64,000 nucleotides of DNA from Siniperca chuatsi (Eukaryota; Chordata; Actinopteri; Centrarchiformes; Sinipercidae): assembly GCF_020085105.1 (NCBI RefSeq), contig NC_058055.1, forward strand, positions 4,487,322-4,551,321, read 5' to 3'. Shown here one piece after another: positions 37,101 through 46,880 of this stretch. The stretch's first letter is position 1, and each line of letters starts with the position of its first letter. The position numbers and the translations under genes were made by a program. Below the pieces are notes generated by a model. The model was given only the letters and a program-made list of their open reading frames with translations, was not told where the DNA came from and did no database searches.

Positions 37101-37657
37101 TTTGCCAATTTTAGACTATTTCAGTAAGGCAAAGTTCTTGTACTGCTGCTTAGACGTGTAACATTTGAGACCTATGGCTTTTTTTGCTCAATGAAATGGG
37201 TTTTGTAGAAAAACATGTTGACCATTCACAAAATAAAATATCTAAAAAAAAAAGGTACTGTTTTGGAACTAAAATTCACTATTGTATTGGCACTTACAAA
37301 TTCCAAACAATAACCAGCTTTAATCAATCTAATCAGTTTAATCATTCATCTACAACAATTTGCCCAGATGCATCTACATACAATAATAACAACAGTACTA
37401 CAGTAATGCAATAAGGTTTTAACAGTAATAGAAAGTTATTACTATGTTTTTATTAGTATACCAAGCAAGTAATATTTGAGTTTCATATAAATATATATCA
37501 TTATGATATCCATATTTAATGATCAGTGGTATTGTCTTACCCTGGAGCTGTCGTCTTGGGAACGCTGGTAGCGTTTCCAGCGGCAACCATAGATCCCAGT
37601 GACGAAGGACACAAAGACCTGCTTCTCATAGACCTGCAAGGGTTGGTGTTTCACCAT
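19054..37657 (-). CDS. gdpd5: GDPD5/GDE2-like six-pass phosphodiesterase family protein, predicted catalytically dead
   Basis: GDE2 family members cut GPI anchors or glycerophosphodiesters at the cell surface. The minus-strand exons are 37657-37541, 30065-29962, 29671-29578, 29499-29440, 29353-29255, 28388-28295, 27833-27688, 25707-25625, 25290-25140, 24469-24248, 23894-23749, 22768-22621, 22237-22155, 20416-20304 and 19145-19054. They total 1752 bp in continuous phase, 583 aa. The start MVKHQPLQVY, GIYGCRWKRYQRS and the late block YNPEQIMLSAVARRSSRDV are GDPD5 hallmarks. Five membrane segments lie before residue 215, then the phosphodiesterase domain (about 225-485), then a sixth segment (about 495-515). 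The metal-ligand segment LEADVTIS is kept, but IGRRGAPM (R233) and PFLMRD (R275) replace the catalytic histidines of GDE2. C25 is present. The tail ELNNGLSSTEELSLYPENGY onward is short and lacks Cys. Which teleost paralogue (5a, 5b or a GDPD4 relative) is unresolved. Confidence 0.9.
19729..19830. repeat. Perfect 47-bp inverted repeat, 8-nt loop
   Basis: Bases 19729-19775 are the exact reverse complement of 19784-19830, with an AATATTGC spacer. The arms contain GGGTTTTGCAGGGATT and TTGACAGTCAGATAT. It is flanked by AT-rich sequence and a short TTA run, and lies in the last gdpd5 intron. There is no terminal-repeat or open-frame context. Confidence 0.95.
21594..21903. mobile_element. hAT-type MITE with perfect 8-bp target duplication
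   Basis: The element starts CACTGGTTTCCAACC and ends GGGAACCACTG. It is flanked on both sides by AACTAAAT (21586-21593 and 21904-21911). Eight-base duplications are the hAT hallmark. It is 310 bp, non-coding, and sits in the gdpd5 intron between exons 13 and 14. Confidence 0.85.
26195..26455 (+). mobile_element. Penelope-like retroelement GIY-YIG remnant
   Basis: A frame near 26205-26300 reads LMYMMKCPCGLAYTGKTTSD, which resembles the start of the GIY-YIG nuclease of Penelope-like elements (MKCPCG...Y-GKT). After a stop, a shifted frame near 26360-26450 reads KRDAFYIFSLNTLSPKGLN, like the C-terminus of the same proteins. It is a decayed fragment in a gdpd5 intron, antisense to the gene. The reverse transcriptase part is absent. 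Confidence 0.6.
27151..27182. repeat. (TG)n microsatellite
   Basis: Uninterrupted TG run in a gdpd5 intron. Confidence 0.95.
28682..28938. mobile_element. MITE with about 33-bp terminal inverted repeats
   Basis: Left end GATTGATACCACTCTTATAT and its continuation to ATTAAAT is inverted at the right end (ATTTAATGGACATATACAAG through GGTATCAATC), with few mismatches. The interior contains GCCTACCAGCACC and CTTAGCTTCTTTATGCTAAG and matches copies at 10018-10480 and 51545-51955. It lies between gdpd5 exons 5 and 6. Confidence 0.8.
30520..31030 (+). repeat. Retroposon 3'-region repeat
   Basis: T-rich sequence whose order of motifs (CCATGATTGGTTTCAATTGT, GTGTCTCGTTGTCTCCCCTC, ATCTGAGAGTATTTAG, CCTTGGACTTTG, TTTTGACCACTGCCTG, GCATTTGGGTCCAAAC) is that of a common fish repeat associated with non-LTR elements. 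Open frames in it are incidental. It lies in gdpd5 intron 1. Confidence 0.5.
31100..33470. other. Intron sequence of gdpd5, nothing specific seen
   Basis: A weak MITE-like stretch near 32140-32350 (GAGGTGGGCAATATGG) is the only structure noticed. No coding exon or RNA gene is supported. Confidence 0.4.
33480..33680 (-). mobile_element. Possible LINE reverse-transcriptase C-terminal scrap
   Basis: The minus strand reads YGSFGSKSFQGVGAKFCNSL, then KLLRKEERW after a stop. This has the shape of the YG-RSF--GA-LWNSLP segment near the end of many LINE proteins. It is short, diverged and frameshifted, so the assignment is tentative. Confidence 0.35.
33959..34101. repeat. (TG)n and (ATA)n microsatellites
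   Basis: A TG run ends near 33987 and an ATA/AAT run occupies about 34072-34101. The second abuts the 3' end of the L2 fragment on the minus strand. Confidence 0.9.
34127..34869 (-). mobile_element. L2-type LINE, 3' end of reverse transcriptase ORF
   Basis: The minus strand encodes AVVHAFISSRLDYCNSLFTC, then LQTVQNSAARLLTRTKKYDH, ITPVSASLHWLPVCFRIDFK and LCGLAPDYILDL. It continues with the overlapping AIRAPRLWNNLPKDPLG frame. This is the well-known C-terminal part of L2/CR1-clade LINE proteins. A frame change near 34300-34350 and loss of everything upstream make it a dead 5'-truncated copy. It lies in gdpd5 intron 1 in the sense orientation. Confidence 0.85.
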
Positions 37658-37715
37658 GCTCCTTCAGCCTCAACGCGCCACCAGTCCGTTAACATCCCAC
37701 ACAGGACTGGGAACC
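37658..37715 (-). other. gdpd5: gdpd5 5' UTR part of first coding exon
   Basis: Upstream of the ATG at 37657 the minus strand has a TCTTCTTCAG acceptor ending at 37716. This implies a further non-coding exon upstream. The start is fixed by the family-conserved N-terminus MVKHQPLQ. Confidence 0.4.
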
Positions 37716-38459
37716 CTGAAGAAGATCAAAGTGTCACTAAACAGAACAAGCCTTCAAATAATTAGTCTTTGTACATACAATTACATTTTTCATCAACATG
37801 CCATGCTGAGGTATATTTTCACACCGTGAAGAAGTTGACAGTCCTGGGCCTTGTTTGGGGTAACAACACCTGTGAGAAGAAGTCAACACACTATTCAATA
37901 GTGAGTCATGTCTGGGACAGACATAATAATATAGTACAGTCACGAGCTAAGGAGTTATGAAAAAGTGGCAAATAGGCATCGGCAGGTAGGTAGCATCTAT
38001 CTATGGGTATGACTTGATCCTTTAACAAGGAGAACATCAGAAAGAAGATAAGAGTAAGATGGACGCTGCACTCAAACTAAAAAAAAAAAAGAGAAAAGCT
38101 TGTTGCCTTGGTGGCAGGTAAAAATGTCTTGGCACAGAAAGTGTTGTTTTTCATGGCTCTCTGGAAGTTATGGTGCTGTGCCTTGTCTCTTTTTTTTCAA
38201 GGTCCCTTATTGCTCAAAAGAGACCATGTGTCTTTTTTGGACTTTTCTTTTAGCATTTCCAGATCATTTCTGTATGGCGTATTTTACAGACAGAATTATG
38301 GAATTGCTTAATTTTAGCTCATGTAACATACAGTATGTTATTTATATATATCGTCTAAAAATAAATCTGGATACTGGGAACAAGCTCCCAGTCTGAGCAT
38401 GTGACCTTTAGGGCTTTTCTGTTTATAAAACACCTTGTTGAGTTACTGGTGAGTGACTT

Positions 38460-38760
38460 TTATTCTAGTGCCACCTTCAGGTCAAAGTTTCAATTTGCCC
38501 AATACTTGACCAAATACCTGCAAAACTAATGGCATTCCCATCAGCCTCATACTGTACTGCTGCACTTTGGGTTCAGAAAATGTTAGCATGCTAACATGCT
38601 AAACTAAGATGGTGAACTTGGTAAATATTAACTAAAATCAGCATGTAAGCATTGTCACTGTGAGCATGTTAGCATGCTGATGTTAGCATTTAGCTCAAAG
38701 CACCACTGTGCCTAAGTACAGCCTCACAGAGCTGCTAGCATGGCTGTGGACTCTTAGTCT
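38460..38760 (+). repeat. Teleost GTTAGCATGCTAAC-type interspersed repeat
   Basis: Second full-looking copy, matching 15078-15345 in order and orientation, with an extra upstream block near 38460-38510 (TAGTGCCACCTTCAGG). It lies in the gdpd5 5' intron. Confidence 0.75.
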
Positions 38761-39246
38761 TGTTTTATTTTAATTTAATGAGCTGTATTCATTGCTGGAC
38801 TGGGTTGAAAATCCTCCCTAGAGAGTGAATCTGACTGAGGGGCAGCTGCAAGTGTTGGTCACAATCGCCTGATTCCTGCAGGTAGTGATTTGCGCACAGC
38901 AAGAGAAGATGGACGAAGCACCCTTGATGCCAGGTGGAGCAATTTAACAAGCCCACCCCTAATCCTCACACTACTTATGAAAACAGAACCATTTGGTGCT
39001 GTAGGCCCCACTGTAACGCGTGTAATGGCGTGTTTCCTGGTCAATGGGCCTTTACAAAACAAACTTCTCCTTTGTCCTTATCTCTGAGCAGAGAAATTTC
39101 AACATGAAGGGGGGGGCTACATCTGTGCCTAGCTGTGTCTGTACAGCTCACACTCTGTTTCCATGTCACTTCAAGATTTTTTAAAGAGTCAAAAAATCAA
39201 ATAGTGAAACAAACTTTTCATTCACAAGCAGATTCATAGGGAAACA

Positions 39247-39425
39247 AGCCATGCAGCAGCTCTGCGAGGCTGTACTTTGGTACAGCACTGCTTTGAGCTA
39301 AATGCTAACGTCAGCATGCTAACATGTTCACAATGCTAACATGCCAATGTTTAGCAGGTATAATGTTTACCATGTTCAGCAGCTCAGTTTAGCTTGTTAG
39401 CATGCTAACATTTGCTAATTAGCAC
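39247..39425 (-). repeat. Teleost GTTAGCATGCTAAC-type repeat, inverted copy
   Basis: Reverse complement of the core of the 38505-38760 copy (GCTTTGAGCTAAATGCTAAC, GCATGCTAACATG, GTTTACCATGTTCA). With 38460-38760 it forms a loose inverted pair about 500 bp apart. Confidence 0.75.
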
Positions 39426-42400
39426 ATCATGCAAAGTACAGTCTTTTTAGGAATGATGTGCTCTGACACAACCCCCACTTGTACTTCTCTTTTTCAGTTT
39501 CTTTTCACTTTCTGACAGAAATTGCTACAATTACTTAAAAACATTTAAAAGAATAACAAAACCTAATCCAGCTGCATGCTGTCTGGCTCAGTGACTATGC
39601 ACTTCACAGTTACATGAAAATACAATTGTGTTGGATGTTGTGTGTCACATGCTGTATAGTACTTGAGCTCAGGGGATAAGTGTGAATGTTTGTTTAGGAT
39701 TCCCTGCTAACCAAAATCCTTACAACAATCTTCAAAAGGAGGAAATTGTTATGTATCCACCTTGCAGAGCTGCATCCTTTGTCTGTTGACTGGTAATTAT
39801 ATGGGAACTCCCAGGCCTGAGGGAGCCTTTTCCTGGATTCAGAGGAATTGGCAGATTCCCAGCATTCACATGCTGACCCCATCCTCAAACAAGGGCCAAC
39901 TGGAGCTGAAATCACAGGGGCCTTCTTCCAGCCAGGTTGGCCTATTGTCTCACTGTGGCTTTCTATCAGGGTGCTATCGTCATAGAGCTGTGGTCATCAT
40001 GAGGTAAACTAGGGCCAGTCAGTCAGGGTTGGGACACTTCCCCCCTCTGTTGCTGCGTGACTTCAAGCTTCTTTACAGTGAACTGAGAATCGCTCCACAT
40101 AAAATGATGTTTGGTACAGTATGCATTCCGTAAAAGGATGCAATTATGAAAAGTTTGTCTTCCCAGATCCACCTTTCTTTTCCACCGGGTGTAAAGTGAA
40201 CTAAAGGAAAAGCTGATTTGGTCCGTAAAGTGGATAAAAGCGGTACAGCTAAGTGTTTCTGTCTGACATCAGGGTTAATGCCATGATAGTCAGATGTTTT
40301 GATGGAGCGCAGCTGTGCAAAGAACTAAGGCAATGCTCGTTGCAACATGAAATATCATAAAAGAGATCCAAGGGAAGGTGTAACTGTATTGGAAAATGAC
40401 CTGGATCCAAGACTTCCATCAACACTTGACAGAAAAGATGTGCTAATAAAAATATGTGCAGTATAAACCACAGTGCCTTTGAAGGAATGTCTTCAACACA
40501 AGTTCTATTTACAGTAAAACCGTGAGCAACCACACACACACAATTCTGAGAAAACTACACACAAAAGCTTTTGACCTCAATAAATGTGAGTTTTGATGAC
40601 CCTGCATTAACCTGTGAAAATACATGTTTAGTGGTATTATACTAGTTAGAAGTTCAACACGGTTTCTGAAATTTGCTCCAGTATGTGTGCTGTAAGGAGT
40701 CAGCAGTGTTAGCTACGTTGATGGTGTACTTACAGTAGCAGGAACTGTACTGTTGATTGGACTCTTGGGTCTAATGTGTTTTCTATTGTTTCTTTTTCAT
40801 ACTGTGTACAGTACTGTTTCAGGACAAGCCTAAGAACTGCACTTTTTAAATCTCTTATCGTTGCATTTACAGCCAGTACCTTGCAACTTTGTGAAGAAGG
40901 CAGCTCTCCAAATATTACTCTTATTCACCCAGGTTCACCTGTACCCAGCTACGACAAAGCTCGCTCTTGTGGGCTTTCAGCTGGCCTCTCATTCAGCTGG
41001 TCTCAGGCCAGTTTCCTCTCGTGAACCTGCCATTTACCTGAGAGGACTTTAGTACTCTCCTCACTTCCTTGCCAGCTTCCAGAAATAGATACTGTCAACA
41101 CGCCTCCAAGGCTGCAGGCACCTCGCTGTGTCAGAGTTGTCAGTGGAGTTAGAATTATGTGCTCATTGAATAATAATACAATAATCCACTAAGTCTCAGC
41201 CAACCAATTGCCACGGAGCCTCTGCCATTTCAGTCTATTCTTAGCCTTTTATCTCGGTCACTGTCGCCTCTTTCCAGGCCGCCATCATTCACTCCTTCAT
41301 GAATTTATATATGCATGCATTAATAGTATCCTTAATCTTTCAGTCGATTTGGCCCAAAATAGAGTTTCCATTAGTGCCACGTGCTCATTATCCACACACA
41401 GGGAGGAGCATCAGGGCACGGACTGCAAACAAAGTTGCTGTTGAAGCCAGTGGGTTTATTTCAGTAAATGCTGATGTTTTTTCGTCACCCTGCGCTAACC
41501 TGCACCCATCAGGTGGGCATAAGACATGAGCCTCTGCTTGTTAAAGCGCAGCGCATCAGGGCAGGAGATTCAAGCAACACCTGCCAGTCGTGAGGCAACC
41601 TCTGATTTATTAAAGATGATTTAAGTCTGACAGATAATGCAGGTGGCGCTGCAGGAAGGCCGGGGTACAGACAGAGATGAAAAGCGGTAGTCAGATATGT
41701 CTTCTACTAATCAGATTTGGGAGGACAAAAGGACAGACCAACGTGATTAAAGCTTGATTCATTTGCTTTGCAATGATGATGACATCACCACTGGGTTGTC
41801 AGAGACTTTTTTGTTCACTACAGGTGAATAAATCAGCCTTTAAATGTCTTCATTACATATTAACATTCAGTCAGGAAACTATGTACAGTATAGGGGGACA
41901 ACTGAATTCTGTGCAGTTTAAAAGGACAAGTTAATATTTCCATTTAACCAAAGCGCCTCCATCTACCTCCTGTGCTCAGTGTTCACCAAGTCAGAAAAAT
42001 GCTCTCCATTACCCAGAAGTTGCATGCATGCATGATGGGAAATGGAGTCAGGTCAAAATAATTCACTTCAGTGTGTGTGTGTTCATGTAACCATTTATTT
42101 TGTGTACTTCCAAACACTTACATTGCTTTTCTGTGTGTGTCCCAAAGTCACCTTACACAGTGCTCACTTCTGCAGCAGGCTCGCTGAAGCCGCTCAGTTA
42201 ACAACAGCAGTTTCACTCACACACACAAGTGGCACTCAACCATCGCGCACGAGGACACGTGGAAACCAATCATCTGTTTTTTTTTCTCCATCCACCGTCC
42301 GTTAATCTTCCATATCGATCACAATGTGTGAACCCTTATGGAGAAAGTAGTTTGATATTAGACGGTCCCAATGCTGCTGCTGCTGACAGCCTGCGCTGAC

Positions 42401-42601
42401 ACTGGCCATGTATCCAAATGTGTGACAGAAGATCTGATCGAGAAGAAAATGTATGCAACGCATTCACGCTTGTAAAAAGCAAGCAGGGAGGACAGATCAC
42501 TCAAATCAATTCCACCAACTGATCACAAACACAGCGCCAAGAGACAGCTCCTCAGATTGTATGAGATAATCCGATAAAGTGCGCACTAACACTCACCTTA
42601 C

Positions 42602-42880
42602 CTCCACGACAGCCTTTGTATCCTGAAAACGTCAGAAGCTCTCGGTTAATCACTTATTCCCATGGATGTTGACATAATGTCGTCTCTTCACACTTCACGG
42701 ATTCATATAAGTCTTTAAAGTTACTCAGAGCGGCCGTATGAGACAGACCCCTGGCACACATCAGCCTACTTTAGCGCTCCTCGCACGGCGACAGCCAGCT
42801 TCAGAGCAAACGTTTTAACGTTTTAAATAATGGATGTTTTAATGAATCATAGGAGAGCTGATCAATCATTGACTAGAGAC
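42602..42880 (-). promoter_or_regulatory. gdpd5: Candidate gdpd5 first (non-coding) exon and promoter
   Basis: On the minus strand a strong donor, GGAG/GTAAGGTGAGT, sits at 42601-42602. The upstream 250 bp is locally CpG-richer (CGCACGGCGACAGCC, GCGGCCGTATG). This fits a non-coding exon joined to 37715. There is no transcript evidence. The transcription start and the exact donor (there is an alternative GTGAGT 5 bp on) are inferred. Confidence 0.3.
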
Positions 42881-44393
42881 GTAGCCTACCTTCAGTGTTC
42901 ATAGAAGAGTTAAAAACTGATCTGTCCGACGCGGCGTGGGTGGAGCTGTGGGGCACACTGCAAAAAACACTCCATCGAAGCAGTCGGCAGGCCGGCCTCA
43001 GAACTACCTGCTGGGCTGATGTGTGTGTGTACTTCTTACAGCGTGCTGGCAACGTCTGTCAGCGGTGGACGGACCTGAGCAACAGTTGTGCAGGTTTTGC
43101 TGCCGGTGGACGTGGAGGAGGAAATGTTGAACAGAGCAGGGTTTTGTGTTTATTCTCTAATGATTCCTGGTTGTGCCATGGAAGTCTTATTATGCCTCAG
43201 AAACATTATAGTGTCACTTTCTAATACGGGACCCTTTATGAATAAATAACTAATGGCTTTATTAATGACTAATAAATGAAAAATAACACATGGTCACTTA
43301 CCTCCTGGAAAAGAGCTGCAGGGGATCGGGACAGAGATCTATTTATTAACGACTTATTAAGTATTTCACTACATTGTTGCCAAATAGAAAGGAGATACAC
43401 CAGCCAAAGGGATTTTACTCAACCTGCCAACCCAAGATGTTTTCTTATTAATGACTTATATCTGCAAAACAGTTGTGAATTATTTATTAATCATTACTGA
43501 CACCATATTTTTTTTAAATAATTTTGAAGCTACTGAATTCAAGTTTGATTCATTTCACATAATTATGCTGCAAAAATATCCAAATAGTTCATTTTCGCAG
43601 GTTGATGGCTCACTTTCAATCAATAATATTCTGAAATAATGGGAATTCACTTTCGTGAAGTAGCAGACCTCTTTTCAGCACAGCTTCATTTGCTTCAGGA
43701 ACCTTCCAGAAACTAGATGGGACTTACTGTCTAGAGACGAGGTAATTAATCTACCTGTGTCAAACCGTATGTTACATATTTTTTTTCAGTATTTTCAGAA
43801 GATCTGAAGACTCTTTACTTGAATGTGTGGTTAATGTTTGCAGTGTGAGGAAACATCACTCCATATGCAACATGTGGAGCATCAAAAGTCAGTTTCACTC
43901 CTTTCTGCAGACATAAATCTTATGCCATAAATTTGGCATTACGCATATTAAAATAGCAGAGGGATAAGACGGCTGAAACAGAGGAGACAGACGTGGAGAG
44001 GCGGAGGACACACATGAGAAGTTATCTGGAGGCATCTGAGATTTGTACCTCTTCCTGTTGGCTGTCTCCAGCCTTGATTGCACTATTTTAAAGGTTTCAG
44101 ACAACTGACAGACATGATAGACAGCGAGGACAAATTTGTCTCATGTGCTGGAGGTGTGAGAGGGTTAAATCAAGCATGTTGCCAGTTTTAAGTGTGGGTG
44201 GAAAGTCCAGGAGAGAGAGATCAAAGGGGGATAAGAGAGAAATAATTTCATTAAACTTCTCTGTGGGGGGGGCTGAAGTTGCCAAGGAGGCTTGGCGCTG
44301 GCGCCATCTCTAGGAAATGTTATTGTTTCCTGGAATTTTCCAAGCAGAACTTACAAGGGAGGAGGTGAGGAGGTTTGGATAGGGTTGATGGAG

Positions 44394-44745
44394 TACCACA
44401 CTGTGAGGGAGAGCCAGCACAGCAGCTCCAGACAGCGACGCTCACAACTCTCCTGCTGCTGTAGCTAACATCACAACAGCAGCACGTCTTGGCAGACTAG
44501 AAAGTTAGCTGAATGTCCGTGGGCAAGTCATTTAACGTTACCTGACGCACACATCATGGCTGGAATAGTGTTGTGTGGCTCGGTCCGAGCCTCTTTGTTT
44601 GTTTCCCATTCACAGAGCCAGGGCTGTGTACAAACACCAGAGTTTTTTATCAGCACACACACTTAACGGACAGCTAGCGGGCCGTGAGGAGATTTTCACT
44701 GAATCTGACGTGTACTGGATTAGAATCACATACCCCACCTTTAAT
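44394..44745. mobile_element. Second copy of piggyBac-like MITE (left end missing)
   Basis: Near-identical to 14672-15009 (AGAGCCAGCACAGC, GAATGTCCGTGGGCAAGTCA, GGCTCGGTCCGAGCC, GACAGCTAGCGGGCCGTGAG). It ends at the same CATACCCCACCTTTAA terminus. The left terminal repeat is not present, and a 22-bp insertion (TGTACAAACACC) distinguishes it from the first copy. Confidence 0.75.
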
Positions 44746-46684
44746 ATGCCTGGTGAAATCTTCTCATCTCCAAAAGGCTCTAAGGACAAACAGTCTTGCC
44801 TTTACCTTGTTGACATTACATTTCTGGCTATCGAGTCGCTTTCAAAGGTTTTCATCAGCCTAAGTGGCCAGAAAATGCTCTCAACAGACATGAAATCTTA
44901 AATTTGTTAATCATAATGGGGTTTAAACATGACAGTGCTCTGCTCTTCTCTTCACTTCAGTGCCACTAGACTATTTAGACATTTTAATTGATTGTTGTAA
45001 TAATTATATAACACTCAGTTGCACATGACTGTACAAGACCCGGCAGGCCGCACATTAACAACACCTGGCAAAGAGGTAGAGCAGAGGAGTAACATTTTGT
45101 AAGAGATCTATTCCAGGCCCAGCAGTCAGAGATTAACCCTTGGCTTGGGATAATTACGTCAGATCCCTTTAATCCCAAACACTTTAGCAGTGGCAGTGAC
45201 GGCCCCTCAACTAGAACTTCTCTTACAGATGAAATGCATGCATGAAATGTCAGCTGTGGACAATGTGGAAACATGTCAGGAGAGGCATTAAAGCACAATC
45301 TAATAACAGGTCATTCCACAGCTGCTTTATGTGTTTAAATGTGTATTTGTAATTCAACTCGTGACAGTGTAACTAAAATGATGTCATTCCTTTTGTGTAA
45401 GTCAAGTATGATGATGCTAATAAAGGTAGCCTATCGGTGGTGGTGATAGTAACCTAGTAGTAGCACTAGTACCATGGATGTATATACATCCAAGACTAGT
45501 ACTAACAGTAGTTCATAGAGAATGTTATTTTGTCTGTTTTTATTGTTAGCGCTTTGTCGGCCTCTGGTGGTCATGGGAAGTACTCCCACTGCTCAGCTGG
45601 GAGTCAGTATTTCGGCCAGCAGAGGGCACCTGTACCCACTGTACTGTTGGTCACTTGTCCCTCGCTCTCTTTTGAATGATAGTGAGAAAAGCACAACATG
45701 TGTTCATGGAGATGCGAAATGAATCTGGTAATCTGGGTATTGTAGTTCTTCTGCGTAAAGCAAATGCTCAGATACACAAGACCCAGAGAGTCTGGAGCCA
45801 GAGACCGCTACGCCAACAATAAAGCTTTTATTTACAATGAATTCAAATTCAGTTTAGAATGCACAGAAAAGGTTTAATGGACGGCATAAATGCAGGCCAA
45901 ATAAGTATGTGGGAAAAATGATACTGCCATAACACAGCATCCAAAACAATACATCTGGGAACACAATGGTTGGCATTTGCAGCAGTTTGACCCTTGAGTG
46001 TTTGAACACTAAATTAAACAGCATTACCCAGGTGTAAAACCCAGGTGTAAGGGTTTTTAAGAGCATCACCATCATCCTTGAGCATACCATGTTTCCTGGC
46101 TGATGTGCCTAAGGAATCCCTGCAAGTCCCTCACCAAACATGAAGAACCTAAAAATGCTAATCCAAAATATTTCATCTTTTTCATATTTCAACATCTATA
46201 TAGTGAGTACTGGTTCTACAAATTAAGTCTTGAAATAATATTCTTAAGTGTATTTAATGTAACTCAAATCAAACCACCAAGTCACACCAGACAAAGGCTG
46301 GCCTCAGCTGCTGCCTCAGGTGTGTTTCAATGCAGGAAAGAAAGGCCCAGGTAAGTTAGACTTCCAGCTACCTTCCCCTTCACACATGTTACAGCTTCAT
46401 ACTCACCGGTGAAATGTATAATTCGTCATCTCAGTGCTCTTGATAAACTCAGCATGTGTGAACAATATGGGCATGATTTACTGAGAAAAGCATGGTTGGT
46501 TGAAATTCTGAGTTTCTAATTTGGGAAGGGGGGTTGGGTGGTTCGTATTTCTGGGTAAAAAGATTGCTGTTTTGGTGTTTCTGTATCATCAAACTGTTTA
46601 CAGTGAAAATAAAGAGGAGACATGGAAGTAAATCTCACCAAATGCAGGCCAAGTAAACAGCAACACAGGGTCAGACTGTTAAGT

Positions 46685-46880
46685 AATTAAAGGGCCACTC
46701 CACATGTTACACACAATGACATTTTTGCTATTGGTTGCAGCATGGGAAAGGTGGGATCTAGAGCTTTGGGAGCCCGACCCATAAGAGGGACTCATAGTCA
46801 GGATTTTTTAAATGTGTTTCTTGCAAGACTTCCAACTTTGTTTAAGTGTAGTACTAAATAGCAGAGTACCCCTTTAATAA
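46685..46880 (+). repeat. Short interspersed repeat
   Basis: Shares GGATCTAG, the GGGACT-ATAGTCAG block and a flanking pattern with 11215-11420. Not otherwise identified. Confidence 0.35.
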
